Positions 8,331-17,831 of a stretch of 64,000 nucleotides of DNA are shown piece after piece (position 1 is the stretch's first letter; every line of letters begins with the position of its first letter). A model generated the notes under the pieces. The model searched no databases. It saw only the letters and a list, made by a program, of their open reading frames with translations, and had not been told where the DNA came from. The translations under genes and the position numbers were made by a program. The stretch is from the NCBI GenBank assembly GCA_035910535.1, contig JAMHXF010000057.1:1-64000 (forward strand), given 5' to 3'. This DNA is from Archangium_A sp035910535 (GTDB taxonomy: Bacteria > Myxococcota > Myxococcia > Myxococcales > Myxococcaceae).

Positions 8331-11300
8331 GTGAATCAACTTCGCCTGGTCGCCGCCTTCGCTGTCTTGTCGTTCGCTGGTTGTCGCTGCAATCCGCCGA
8401 ATCTCGACCAAACCAAAGGCATCGTTCAGTGGGAGTGGGTTGGCGCTGATGGTGTGACGCAGAACCAGCCGTCGGCAGCGGTCGACTTCGGCACCATCTC
8501 GATGGGCGCGCGAAAAGACCAGACCATCAAGGTGCGCAACATCGGCCCGCGCGCGTTCACGATGTCCGAGTTCGCCGAGCTCATGGGCAACGCGCCGGTC
8601 TCCATCAACAACGCGCCGGTTGAAGGTCAGGTCTTCATGCTGACGTTCGACCCGGCGGCGCGCGTCGACCCCACCGAAGAAACAACGGTGTCGGTCGCCT
8701 TCATCCCGCCCATCGTCGTCGAGCCGTTCGTCGACCACTTCGTCGACCTCGAGTTGAAGCCGCTGAACGCCGACGTCTCGACGCTCTCGCTCAAGGGCCG
8801 CGCCATCGCCGGGGCCTGTGCGTTGCCTGAGACCATCGACTTCGGCGCGCTGCCCATTGGCAAGACGAACGACTTCGCGCTCGAGCTGAGCAACAACGGC
8901 GAGGTGCCGGTGCGCTTCACGTCGGGCGGCGTGCTCAACGCCCCGGTCGACTCGTACTACCTGCTCGGGCTGAGCGACGGCACGGCCAGCATCCCCGCTG
9001 GCGGCGTCACCACCATCACCGTTCGCTTCAGCCCCACCGAGCCGCGCGACTACAACGGCACGGTCGTCATGCGCCGTGGCGATGCGTGCCCCGAGCAGAA
9101 CGTGAACCTCGTCGGCCGTGGCGTCACCGCCTGCCTCACGTGGAAGCCCGACCCCGCCGACATCGTCTCGGGTCAGATTCTGTCGTACGGCGCCGTGCCT
9201 CCGGGCGCAGTGAAGGAAGGCAACGTCACCTTCCAGAACCAGTGCACCATTCCCGTTGGCATCTCGAACCTGCGCACCAACGAGCCGACGTTCGTCGTCA
9301 CGCTCCCGGGCGACGGGCTGCTCTCGGTGCCTCCGGCGCAGCGTGACTCGGCCACGGGCACCTGGGCCGACGGCACCGCGCGTACGATTCTCGACTTCCG
9401 CCCGACGGTCATCGGCGCGCGTCAGGGCCTGCTGCTCGCGGCCACCGACCTCGACTCGCAGTCGAGCATCGCGGTCAGCCTCCGCGGCTTCGGCGGCGGC
9501 CCCAAAATCGACGTTCGCCCCAACCCCACGTTGAACTTCGGCCGTATCGGCTTCACCTCCGGCGTGAGCCCGGCGCTCGTCGCGCTGCGCAACCTGCGCA
9601 TCACCAACATCGGCAACCGCCCCACGCCGGCTGACCCCGCAGCCAACCTGCACCTCGGCAGCACGCCCTACACGGTGACCACCATCGTCGGGGCGGCCGA
9701 TGAGCTGTGTGTCGGTGAGTACGACGCGGCCACCGAGAGCTGCTCGGGCACCATTCCGGCGAACTACGACACCGCGCTGGGCATTGAAGCGGGCACGGCG
9801 GGCATCACGCTGCCGGTGCGCATCATGCCCCGCACGGAAGGCGCGAAAGAGTACGAGATCACCATCTTCAGCAACGACCTGCTGACGCCCGAAGTGAAGA
9901 TTCGCGTCACGGCGAACGCCATCGAAGGCCCGCCGTGCAACTACCAGGTCTCGCCGACCAACCTGCCCTTCGGCCTCATCGACGCGCCGCAGGTCGTCGA
10001 GCGCAGCTTCACGCTGACCAACCTCGGCACCCAGCCCACGGAGATTTGCTACTTCAGCGCCATTGAACTCGCGCCAACGAGCCACGCGCTGTTCTCGCTC
10101 GTGAACGCGCCGGCCGACCTCATGGTCAACGCCGGCCAGAGCGCGACCATCACCGTTCGCGCCGCGCCGCAGACCCCGGCCACCAGCGCCGCTTCAGTGA
10201 CTGGCGCAGTGACGTTCGCGGTGCCCTCGTCCATGGGCAACCAGGGCGAAGTGCAGCTCGCGGCGACGCTCTCGCCTGCGTGCCTCACCATCACCCCGGC
10301 GCCGCTCGACTTCGGCAACGTGCAGACCACCTGCGGCTCACCTGACCGCAACGTCGTCATCAACAACGCCTGCAGTCAGCCGGTCACCTACAACGGCGTG
10401 ACGCTGACCGACGCGGCTGTGGCGGCCAACGGCACCGGCGCCTGCGCGGCCAACGGCGGTTGCCCGCAGTTCTCAGTGACGTCAGCGGGTGCCAACGGCG
10501 TGCTCTCGCCCGGCCAGTCGCGCGTGGTGGCGCTGCGCTTCCGCCCGTACTCGACGGCGTCTTTCACCGGCCGCCTCGTGGTCAACGTGCAGCAGGGCGC
10601 GCAGCCCACGCCGTACGAAGTCGAGCTCCGTGGTGTCGGTGTGCCGCAGACCTCGCCCAACTGCGTGCAGGCGGTCTGCCCGCCGGCCATGACGGTCAAC
10701 GCCAACACGTCGGTCACGCTCACGCCGTCGGTCGTCAGCGCGGGCGCGTCAATCTGCGCGTGGAGCGCGTCGATGCGCCCGGCCACGTCGAACGGCACCT
10801 TCGGCAGCCCCACGAGCTGCACGAGCACCACCTACTTCGCCGACGTCGTCGGTACGCACATCGTCTCGCTCAACGTCTCTGACGGCGCTGGCAGCTCGGC
10901 GCAGTGCCAGACGCCCATCACCGTGTTGCCCACTGGCGACCTGTGGATCGAAATGACGTGGGACAAGAACTACGACCTCGACCTCGCGCTCATGCACCCG
11001 AACGCGGGGCCGAACTACTCGGGCGGCGCGTGGGGTAACAACACCTGGAGCTGCAACTACACCTCGACGTCGCCCTCCTGGGGCACCGCCGCGCAGAGCC
11101 CCAACCTCGACCGCGATGACACGCTGTACCGTGGCCCCGAGAACATCCGCATCAACTCGCCGGCCAACGGCATCGTCTATTCCATCGGCTCGCACATGTA
11201 CGGCAGCTCCGTGCCGGCGGGCGGCATCAACTCCACCATCAAGGTGTATTGCGCGGGTGCGCTGGTCACGACGCAGACGCTGAACATCACCGCCGCCAAG

Positions 11301-11423
11301 CAACTCTGGGTGGTGGGCACGCTGCAGTTCCCCGGCAACCCGGGCGCGTGCACGTTCACGCCGGCGCCGCTGGTCCCGCTCTCCAGCCCGCAGCCCAACC
11401 CCATTCCCGCAGTCGCGCTCTGA
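8331..11423 (+). CDS. ASH/choice-of-anchor-D repeat lipoprotein
   Basis: The protein has 1030 residues from a GTG preceded by a GAGGGT stretch. The leader NQLRLVAAFAVLSFAGC ends in a lipobox (FAGC). Five or more beta-sandwich repeats follow, each opening with a strand of the type xxxDFGxxxxG and a later LxNxGxxP (for example VDFGTISMG, IDFGALPIG, LNFGRIGF, LDFGNVQT). This is the ASH/HYDIN-like 'choice-of-anchor D' architecture common in myxobacterial surface proteins. The last about 180 residues form a different domain with DLWIEMTWDKNYDLDLALMH, a DUF2135/YfaP-like signature often seen with extracellular proteins. It probably lies on the outer membrane; the function is unknown. A small barrel gene follows 13 bp downstream. 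Confidence 0.85.
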   Translation: MNQLRLVAAFAVLSFAGCRCNPPNLDQTKGIVQWEWVGADGVTQNQPSAAVDFGTISMGARKDQTIKVRNIGPRAFTMSEFAELMGNAPVSINNAPVEGQVFMLTFDPAARVDPTEETTVSVAFIPPIVVEPFVDHFVDLELKPLNADVSTLSLKGRAIAGACALPETIDFGALPIGKTNDFALELSNNGEVPVRFTSGGVLNAPVDSYYLLGLSDGTASIPAGGVTTITVRFSPTEPRDYNGTVVMRRGDACPEQNVNLVGRGVTACLTWKPDPADIVSGQILSYGAVPPGAVKEGNVTFQNQCTIPVGISNLRTNEPTFVVTLPGDGLLSVPPAQRDSATGTWADGTARTILDFRPTVIGARQGLLLAATDLDSQSSIAVSLRGFGGGPKIDVRPNPTLNFGRIGFTSGVSPALVALRNLRITNIGNRPTPADPAANLHLGSTPYTVTTIVGAADELCVGEYDAATESCSGTIPANYDTALGIEAGTAGITLPVRIMPRTEGAKEYEITIFSNDLLTPEVKIRVTANAIEGPPCNYQVSPTNLPFGLIDAPQVVERSFTLTNLGTQPTEICYFSAIELAPTSHALFSLVNAPADLMVNAGQSATITVRAAPQTPATSAASVTGAVTFAVPSSMGNQGEVQLAATLSPACLTITPAPLDFGNVQTTCGSPDRNVVINNACSQPVTYNGVTLTDAAVAANGTGACAANGGCPQFSVTSAGANGVLSPGQSRVVALRFRPYSTASFTGRLVVNVQQGAQPTPYEVELRGVGVPQTSPNCVQAVCPPAMTVNANTSVTLTPSVVSAGASICAWSASMRPATSNGTFGSPTSCTSTTYFADVVGTHIVSLNVSDGAGSSAQCQTPITVLPTGDLWIEMTWDKNYDLDLALMHPNAGPNYSGGAWGNNTWSCNYTSTSPSWGTAAQSPNLDRDDTLYRGPENIRINSPANGIVYSIGSHMYGSSVPAGGINSTIKVYCAGALVTTQTLNITAAKQLWVVGTLQFPGNPGACTFTPAPLVPLSSPQPNPIPAVAL

Positions 11424-11436
11424 CGACGCAGCGGTG

Positions 11437-12018
11437 ATGTCGACCCTTCTGGCGCTCAGTCTTCTGAGCGCCGTCGACGACGCCCGGGGAAGCCCGGGCG
11501 CGCTGCCCGAAGAAGCAGCCCAGTCACGACCCGCCGCCCGACTGCACGCAGCCGCGAACGCGGGCGTGATGGTCGGGTTGGCGAACTACGACGGCACCGG
11601 TGCAGTGACGCTGAGCGGCGACCTCGGCGTGGTGCTCGCCGACCGCGTCTCCATCTACGGGCGAATGCAGGGCGGCTCGCTGGGCTTCTCGGTTGTCGGC
11701 GCGTTCTCGGTCGTGGCGGAAGTGCACCTGAGCGACCTGTTCAGCGTCGGCCTCGGCGTGGCGCTGCAGGGTTGGATGCCCACCACGTACACGGTGACGC
11801 GCGGGCCCTTCGTGGGCGTGATGTTTCCCGTGCGCGTGCGCTTCGCGCCCTTCTCACGGCGGGCCGACGGCGCCGTGCAGCGCAGCGGCCTCTTCTTCGG
11901 CCTCGAGGTCGCTCCGGGAGTCGGTGTGTTGCCGACGCCCATCGGGCCCACGGGCCGCCCGGCCGACCAGGAAGTCGGGCTGACGTTCAACCTCGGCGCG
12001 GGCTACGGCGTCTGGTGA
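11437..12018 (+). CDS. Small outer-membrane beta-barrel-like protein
   Basis: The ATG at 11437 (a GTG lies just before it at 11434) follows the stop of the ASH lipoprotein by 13 bp, so the two are probably co-transcribed. The 193-residue product has a short hydrophobic leader and alternating amphipathic beta-strands rich in Gly and aromatic residues, such as RVSIYGRMQGGSLGFSVVG and the C-terminal LTFNLGAGYGVW ending in an aromatic residue. That pattern is typical of an 8-stranded outer-membrane barrel of the OmpW/OmpA-like size class. No specific family is recognised. Confidence 0.6.
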   Translation: MSTLLALSLLSAVDDARGSPGALPEEAAQSRPAARLHAAANAGVMVGLANYDGTGAVTLSGDLGVVLADRVSIYGRMQGGSLGFSVVGAFSVVAEVHLSDLFSVGLGVALQGWMPTTYTVTRGPFVGVMFPVRVRFAPFSRRADGAVQRSGLFFGLEVAPGVGVLPTPIGPTGRPADQEVGLTFNLGAGYGVW

Positions 12019-12318
12019 GGCGGCGTCCGGGTCCACTCGAACTCTCGCGAAGTTGACCGAGGTCAACGAACAGAGCCTCACTTCGCAGCCGCCTTCGTCA
12101 GCGCACCACGACGGCGGTGACGGCCAGCACGTGCGGCCACCACCGCAGCAGCGCTGCGGGGTCGAGCAACATGCCCACCGGCACGAAGAACACGCCGCGA
12201 ACAAGTCGCGCAGCCACAACAGACACGCTGCGCCGCGACACCGACGACGCGCGAGCGCCTGAGGTCAATGAACTACGCTGCCACCAACGACTCAGACGCA
12301 GACGCCCGCGAATTGAGC
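12019..12318. other. Intergenic stretch with no intact gene
   Basis: These 300 bases lie between the beta-barrel gene (plus) and the 3' end of the CzcA-like gene (minus). I find no intact gene or convincing terminator. The only recognisable content is the antiporter remnant listed separately. Open frames here are short and arginine-rich. Confidence 0.6.
12101..12220 (-). pseudogene. Remnant of a KefB-type monovalent cation:proton antiporter
   Basis: On the minus strand, one frame reads LRDLFAA and, after a one-base shift, the adjoining frame reads VFFVPVGMLLDPAALL and then WWPHVLAV up to a stop at 12098. Joined, this matches the conserved transmembrane segment of CPA2 antiporters (KefB/KefC/YbaL), where LRDxFxxxFFVxVGMLxDP is diagnostic. 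Only about 45 codons are left and a frameshift splits them. This is therefore a decayed gene fragment, not a functional gene. No other antiporter pieces are seen nearby. Confidence 0.5.
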
Positions 12319-15300
12319 TCACGCAGCCGCGCGTTCGCTGCGGCGCGACTGGTACTCGTGGAACATCACCGGTAGCAGCACCAACGTCAGCGCACACGCC
12401 GACAACGTGCCGAACACGATGACCACCGCCAACGGCCGCTGCGTCTCGCTGCCCATGGCGCGGCTCATGGCTGCAGGTACGAGGCCGAACGCCGCGAGCG
12501 CCGCCGTCATCAACACCGGCCGCAGGCGATCTCTCGCGCCCTGCACGATGGCTTCACGCAGGCCCATGCCTTCTCGTTGTCGCTCGACGATGCCTGACAT
12601 CACCAGCACGCCGTTGAGCGACGCCTGGCCGATGAGCGCGATGAAGCCGACGGCCGCGGCCACCGACAACGGCATGTCGAACAACCACAGCCCGAAGATG
12701 CCGCCCGTCAACGCGAACGGCACGTTCAGCAGCGTCAGCACCGCGCGTGGAAAGCTGTCGAACGCTTTGAACAACAACAGCAACGTCAGCAACAGCGCCA
12801 CCGGCACCACCTGCGCGAGCCGATTCATCGCGCGCTCTTTGTTCTCGAACTCGCCGCCCCACTCGAGCTTCTGACCCGCCTGCAGCGGCGCTTCCTTTTC
12901 AACGCGAGCACGGGCGTCATCGACGAAGCCGCCCAAATCGCGGTCGCGCACGTTCATACGAATGCCGATGTAGCGACGACCATTCTCGCGGTTGATGCTC
13001 GCGCGCCCCTGCCCCGTCGACAGCCGCGCCAACGACTCGAGCGGCACCGTCACGCCGCCCTGCACGGCCACGCGCAGCTTCTTCAACTTCTCGACGTCGT
13101 CGCGCTCCGTCGTCGGCAGGCGCAGCACCACGTCGAAGCGACGTTCGCCTTCCCAGAACTCGTCGACGGGCCGCCCGCCGACGGCGGTCTGAAACACGTG
13201 CTGAAACTCACCAATCGTCATGCCGTAGCGGGCCAGCGCCACGCGGTCGGGCTGCACCTGAATCTGCTCGACGCTGCCGCTCTTCACCAACGCGAGGTCG
13301 GCGACGCCGGGCACCGTCGACAACACCTGCTTCACGCGCTCGGCCTGCTTCTGCAGCACGCCGAGGTCATCACCGTACAACTTCACCGCCACCTGCCCCT
13401 GCTGCCCCGAGATGCTCTCGTTCACGTTGTCGCGAATGGGCTGGCTGAAGTTCACCTCCACGCCGGGCAGCGCTTCAACCGAGCGCTCGAGGTCTGCCAG
13501 CACGTCACCCAGCTCGCGCCACTCGCGCGGCCACTGCGTCGCGGGCTTCAGCTTCACGAAGATCTCGAGGTTGTTGGGCAACTTGGGGTCGGTGCCGTCT
13601 TCGGGGCGACCAATCTGCGTCAGCACCGCTTCGACGGCCGGGCTCTTCTCGACGCGCGAGACGATGCCGGGCACCAGCTTGCGGCCCTCGGTCAACGAGA
13701 TGTTCGAGGGCAACGTGAAGGTCATGTAGAGCGCGCCTTCGTTGAGCTCCGGCAGAAACTCGCTGCCCAGCCGCGAGCCCATCACGCTGGTGACCCCCAA
13801 CAACCCGAGCGCCAGGCCCACCACCAACCACGGCCGCTTCAACGACGCGGCGAGCGTCGGCAAATACAGGCGCTGCGCCCACCTCAGCACCGGCGACTCG
13901 CGGTGATGTACCTCGCCCTGGTACGCAAACGACGCGAGCACCGGCACCAACGTCACCGAGAACAGGAGCGCGCCCACGAGCGCCGCGGCCACCGTGTTCG
14001 CCATCGGTGAGAACATGCGCCCCTCGACCCGCTGCAACATGAAGATGGGCAGGTACGCCGCGATGATGATGAGCATCGCGAACACCGTGGGCCGCACCAC
14101 CGCGCCTGCGGCCTTACGAATGCGCTGCTGCACCGGCAGCGGGTTGTGGTCCTTCAACACCAGCGCCGCGAGGATGGCCTCGATGATGACGACGCCGCCG
14201 TCGACGATGACGCCGAAGTCGACCGCGCCCAGCGACAGCAGGTTCGCCGACATGCCGCGCTGGTGGAGGTAGATGAACGCAGTAGCAAGCGACAACGGAA
14301 TCAACGTGCACACGATGAGCGCCGCGCGCAGGTCGAGCAGGAAGACGAACAACACGAGCAGCACCAGAATCGCGCCCTCGAGCAGGTTGTGGCCCACGGT
14401 CTCGAGCGTGGCGTCGACCAGCTCGCTGCGGTCGTAGAAGGCGACCACCTCCGCGCCGTCGTCGGCGAGGCGACCATTGACCTGCGCAATCTGCTCTTTG
14501 AGGCGCTCCAACACCGTCGACGGGTTCTCACCGCGACGCATGAGCACGATGCCCTCCACCGCGTCGTACGAGTTGCCTTCGCTCACCACGCCCTGGCGCG
14601 GGGCCCACGACTCGGTGACGGTGGCCACGTCTTTGACGAAAATCGGCGTGCCGTCGCGCTCGATGACGCCGGCGTTGCGAATGTCTTCGAGCGACTTGAA
14701 GAGGCCTTCAGAGCGAATGACGAACTGCTCAGAGCCGCGCTCCATCACGCCGCCCGACGCGTTCTGCGAACCCTCTTTCACCGCGTCTTCCAGGTCTTGC
14801 AGCGTGAGCCCCAGGCTCGCGAGCGCCTGCGGCATGGGCTCGACCTGAATGACCTTCTGCAGACCGCCGTAGCTGACGACGTCGGCCACGCCGTTCACGC
14901 GCATCAACATCGGCCGCACCACCCAGTCTTGCAGCGTGCGCAGCTTCATCGGGTCGCCCTGCGCGCCCTTGAGCGTGTAGCGGTACACCTCACCAATCGG
15001 CGTCGCGTAGGGCCCGAGCTCCGGCCGCACGCCTTCAGGCAGCTCGGCTTCGCGCAGGCGCTCCAGCACCTGCTGCCGGGCCCACAAGCCGTCGGTGCCG
15101 TCGCTGAACGTGAGCGTCACCTGCGACAAACCAAACATCGACAGGTTGCGCAGCCGCGTCATGTGCGGCGTGCCGTTGAGCGCGCGCTCGAGCGGGAGCC
15201 CGATTTGTCGCTCGACCTCTTCGGTGGGCTGGCCCTCGAAGAGCGTGATGACGTTGACCTGCGTGTCGGTCGGGTCGGGGAACGCCTCGATGGTGAGCTC

Positions 15301-15396
15301 GCGGAAGCTCCACGCACCGAGCGCGGCCACCACGAGCGCGGCGAAGATGACCGCCACGCGGTTCTTCAGGCTGAAGGCGAGGAGCTGTTCGAACAT
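12319..15396 (-). CDS. CzcA-family heavy-metal RND efflux pump
   Basis: The protein has 1025 residues from the ATG giving MFEQLLAFSLKNRVAV. It has the two-fold RND layout of 12 transmembrane helices with two large periplasmic loops. TM4 carries DFGVIVDGGVVIIEA, the acidic proton-relay motif of the HME (metal-exporting) branch. The N-terminal FPDPTDTQVNVITLFEGQ also fits the CzcA/CusA group. It would form the inner-membrane pump of a tripartite metal efflux complex driven by proton influx. It is the last gene of an outer-membrane-factor, adaptor, pump operon, with 1 bp between it and the adaptor. TM4 has Ala where most family members have the Asn of the VEN sequence. The metal specificity (Zn/Co/Cd versus Cu/Ag) is not determined here. 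Confidence 0.93.
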   Translation of the reverse strand: MFEQLLAFSLKNRVAVIFAALVVAALGAWSFRELTIEAFPDPTDTQVNVITLFEGQPTEEVERQIGLPLERALNGTPHMTRLRNLSMFGLSQVTLTFSDGTDGLWARQQVLERLREAELPEGVRPELGPYATPIGEVYRYTLKGAQGDPMKLRTLQDWVVRPMLMRVNGVADVVSYGGLQKVIQVEPMPQALASLGLTLQDLEDAVKEGSQNASGGVMERGSEQFVIRSEGLFKSLEDIRNAGVIERDGTPIFVKDVATVTESWAPRQGVVSEGNSYDAVEGIVLMRRGENPSTVLERLKEQIAQVNGRLADDGAEVVAFYDRSELVDATLETVGHNLLEGAILVLLVLFVFLLDLRAALIVCTLIPLSLATAFIYLHQRGMSANLLSLGAVDFGVIVDGGVVIIEAILAALVLKDHNPLPVQQRIRKAAGAVVRPTVFAMLIIIAAYLPIFMLQRVEGRMFSPMANTVAAALVGALLFSVTLVPVLASFAYQGEVHHRESPVLRWAQRLYLPTLAASLKRPWLVVGLALGLLGVTSVMGSRLGSEFLPELNEGALYMTFTLPSNISLTEGRKLVPGIVSRVEKSPAVEAVLTQIGRPEDGTDPKLPNNLEIFVKLKPATQWPREWRELGDVLADLERSVEALPGVEVNFSQPIRDNVNESISGQQGQVAVKLYGDDLGVLQKQAERVKQVLSTVPGVADLALVKSGSVEQIQVQPDRVALARYGMTIGEFQHVFQTAVGGRPVDEFWEGERRFDVVLRLPTTERDDVEKLKKLRVAVQGGVTVPLESLARLSTGQGRASINRENGRRYIGIRMNVRDRDLGGFVDDARARVEKEAPLQAGQKLEWGGEFENKERAMNRLAQVVPVALLLTLLLLFKAFDSFPRAVLTLLNVPFALTGGIFGLWLFDMPLSVAAAVGFIALIGQASLNGVLVMSGIVERQREGMGLREAIVQGARDRLRPVLMTAALAAFGLVPAAMSRAMGSETQRPLAVVIVFGTLSACALTLVLLPVMFHEYQSRRSERAAA

Positions 15397-15397
15397 T

Positions 15398-16525
15398 TCA
15401 GTGCTCCGCCACGAGATCGACCTGGTTGAGCAACAGCAGCGCGCCGCGTGACACGTAGCGAGCACCGGCGTCGAGCCCCGAGCGGATCTCCGTTTCACCG
15501 TCGCGACGGCGGCCCGTCTTCACCGTCTTCGGCTCGAGGCGCCCGGGCGCGGTGGCGACGAACACCACCGAGCTCGAGCCGCGCGTCACCACCGCCACGT
15601 CAGGCACCCGCACCACGCGCGCGCTGTCGTCGGGGTGAAACGCGATTTCGACGAAGCCGTTGGGCCGCAGCAGGCGGTCGACGTTCTGCGCACGCACCCA
15701 CACTTCGACGGTGCGACGACGCGGCTCGACGACCTCGCTCACGTACTCGACGGTGCCATCGCGCAGCTTGTCGCCGGAGGTCGAGGTGACGGTGACCTTC
15801 TCGCCCATCTGCACTTCGTTCGCGTCGGCCTCGGGCACGTCGGCGATGACCAGCACCTCGTCGAGGTCAGACAGACGAATGAGCGGCTTGTCGCGATCTG
15901 GCCCGACCTCGAGCCCGGGGAACACGTCGAGGTCGACGACGGTGCCCGAGCGCGGCGCGCGCACCCAGAAGAGCCCGTCACCTTCGGGCGTGACGGCGAG
16001 GCTGCGCTGTTTCGATTCAGCGGCGCGCAGCGAGAGGCGCGCCTCTTCGAGCTCGGCTTCAGCGGCGAGCACCTCTTTCTGCGGCGCGGCCTTGAGCTCG
16101 AGCAACTCCCTGGCGCGCGCGACGAGGCGCTCACGCACCGCCACCTGCGCCCGAGACACGGCGGTGTCGCGTTCGATTTCGACGTACGCACCCGACTTCA
16201 CCGAGAAGAGCCGGTCACCCTTGTTCACGCGGCTGCCGGCGCGCACCAGCACCGACTCGACGCGACCGGGCAGCGGCGCGCCCACGGCCGACGTGCGACG
16301 CGGGTCGAGGTCGACGTGCCCCGGCACCGGCAACGGCGCGAGCGGCGGCCCGTCAGCCGCAGCGGCGAGCGACAGGTACTTCCACTGCGGCGCGTCGCTG
16401 GGCAGCGTGACGCCCTGCGCGTCAGCAATCGGCGGCCTGGTGACCTCAACCGGCTTGCTGCAGCCGATGAAGACCAGCGACGCCACCACCGGCCAACACA
16501 CACGAAGCTCACTCAACATGAACAT
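15398..16525 (-). CDS. Periplasmic adaptor (membrane fusion) lipoprotein of the metal RND system
   Basis: This 375-residue protein begins with MFMLSELRVCWPVVASLVFIGC, a lipoprotein signal (lipobox VFIGC). The order is that of CzcB/CusB adaptors: a barrel-sandwich half (AVGAPLPGRVESVLVRAGSRVNKGD), a coiled-coil hairpin around residues 115-175 rich in Ala/Glu/Arg, the second lipoyl half (GTVVDLDVFPGLEVG), and a beta-barrel and membrane-proximal domain. It bridges the CzcA-like pump and the TolC-like factor. Its start overlaps the 3' end of the upstream factor gene by 17 bp and its stop is 1 bp from the pump start, so translation is coupled. There is no extra His/Met-rich N-terminal metal-binding region. 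Confidence 0.9.
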   Translation of the reverse strand: MFMLSELRVCWPVVASLVFIGCSKPVEVTRPPIADAQGVTLPSDAPQWKYLSLAAAADGPPLAPLPVPGHVDLDPRRTSAVGAPLPGRVESVLVRAGSRVNKGDRLFSVKSGAYVEIERDTAVSRAQVAVRERLVARARELLELKAAPQKEVLAAEAELEEARLSLRAAESKQRSLAVTPEGDGLFWVRAPRSGTVVDLDVFPGLEVGPDRDKPLIRLSDLDEVLVIADVPEADANEVQMGEKVTVTSTSGDKLRDGTVEYVSEVVEPRRRTVEVWVRAQNVDRLLRPNGFVEIAFHPDDSARVVRVPDVAVVTRGSSSVVFVATAPGRLEPKTVKTGRRRDGETEIRSGLDAGARYVSRGALLLLNQVDLVAEH

Positions 16526-17762
16526 TCACTCCCGACTGCCGCGCCCGCTCGAGGTGCAGCTGAAACACGCGGCGATCCAACTCCGCTGCCGTTGACGACA
16601 CGTCTGCGAGGGTGCGCCGCGCGAGCAGCAGCTCCTGCAGCGAAGCTGAGCCGCGCGTGACCGCGGCGGTCAGGCGCTCCACCACCTGCCGCGCCAACGG
16701 CAGCACCTTCTCGCGCAGCCGCGTCTGCCGCGCCTCGACCACCACCACCTCACCGCTCAACTTCTCGCGCTGCGAGGTGGCCACCTCGAGCAACCGCGCG
16801 CGCACGCCGTCGGCCGTCTTCGCTTCGACCGCCGCGGCCTGCGCGTCGTCCTGCCCGTGGTCGAAGATGCGCAGCGGCACCGAGAAGCCGAGGAACACGC
16901 TGTTCATCTGGTTGCCCGACTCGATGAAGCGGTCGTGCACGTAGCCGGCGCGCACCGTGAAGTCGGGGAGCCACTGGTTCTTCGCCAGCAGCTCGTCGGC
17001 GCGCGCGGCGCGGGCCGTCGCCTCCAACGCCTTCAAGTCGGGGCGGTCTTCCACGCGGCGCTCCGTCGACTCGAAGCGGCGGTCGAGCCACACGTTGGCC
17101 TGCGTCGCGTCGTTGAACGGCGCGCACGGCATCGCCAACAGCGCCGCACACTCACGCAGCTGCTCCGCCAACGACTCCCTGGCCTCACCGAGCGCGGCCT
17201 GAACGTTCTCTTCTTCCAACTGCGCGCGGTCGACGTCGAGCTCCGCGGTGTCCCCGGTCTTCGCGCGCGCGAGCTGCAGCGCCGTCAGGCGATTGGCGTC
17301 TTGCGCGATGCCGGTGAGCACCTCGACGCGCACCTGCGCCGCGGCGACGTCACCCAGCAGCGCGTAGGCGTCGAACAGGCGTTGGCGCAGCACCTCCTGT
17401 GCTTCTTGCGCGGCGACCTGCGCGCGCGCCTCGGCCGCGTTCTGCCGTGGCTCACGCTTCCCCAACTCCAGCAGCACCGACAGGCTCACCGCGAGGTTCG
17501 GCACGTTGAGAAACGGGTCTTTCAGACCCGGAGGGTTCAATTGCCCCACCGGCAACGTGTTGAGCCCCACGTCGAGGTCGGGGTTCGGCAGGCGCCCGGT
17601 CTTCTGCAGGTCGGCCTGCGCGGCGACGACCTTCGCGCGCGCCTGCTGCAGCTCTGGCGAGCGCTCCCACAGCAGCGCAGGCAACGACTCACCCTTTTCG
17701 AGGGTCGAGAGCTCGAAGACCGGGGTCGCACACAGCAAGAGACTCAGGGCGGCTGGCAACAT
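16509..17762 (-). CDS. TolC-family outer-membrane factor of the metal RND system (CzcC-like)
   Basis: The product is a 417-residue outer-membrane efflux protein with two OEP repeats. The ATG at 17762 gives a clean signal peptide (MLPAALSLLLCATPVFE). An in-frame TTG at 17840 is also possible, but it falls inside the palindromic operator described separately, so I reject it. The mature N-terminus has LLWERSPELQQARAKVVAAQADL and later PNPDLDVGLNT, typical of CzcC/CusC-type proteins (extended helices plus membrane strands). It is the first gene of an operon with the adaptor and the CzcA-like pump. Confidence 0.85.
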   Translation of the reverse strand: MLPAALSLLLCATPVFELSTLEKGESLPALLWERSPELQQARAKVVAAQADLQKTGRLPNPDLDVGLNTLPVGQLNPPGLKDPFLNVPNLAVSLSVLLELGKREPRQNAAEARAQVAAQEAQEVLRQRLFDAYALLGDVAAAQVRVEVLTGIAQDANRLTALQLARAKTGDTAELDVDRAQLEEENVQAALGEARESLAEQLRECAALLAMPCAPFNDATQANVWLDRRFESTERRVEDRPDLKALEATARAARADELLAKNQWLPDFTVRAGYVHDRFIESGNQMNSVFLGFSVPLRIFDHGQDDAQAAAVEAKTADGVRARLLEVATSQREKLSGEVVVVEARQTRLREKVLPLARQVVERLTAAVTRGSASLQELLLARRTLADVSSTAAELDRRVFQLHLERARQSGVNVHVE

Positions 17763-17831
17763 CAAAGGCCAGCCATTCCAAGAGTCGCGCCAACGCCAAG
17801 CCACCGAAACAACGCGCGACACCGGGCGGCG

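Noticed and set aside
7458..10085. An 875-codon minus-strand open frame opposite the GAF and ASH-repeat genes
   Set aside because: Its composition is Arg/Asp/Val/His-biased and it has no domain. The plus-strand genes have signal peptides, motifs and ribosome-binding sites.
12098..12397. A 99-codon minus-strand open frame as an intact gene
   Set aside because: Its first 60 residues are Arg/Ser-rich without family resemblance and overlap the CzcA-like gene's 3' end. Only the antiporter-like tail is meaningful, and it is frameshifted, so it was called a remnant.
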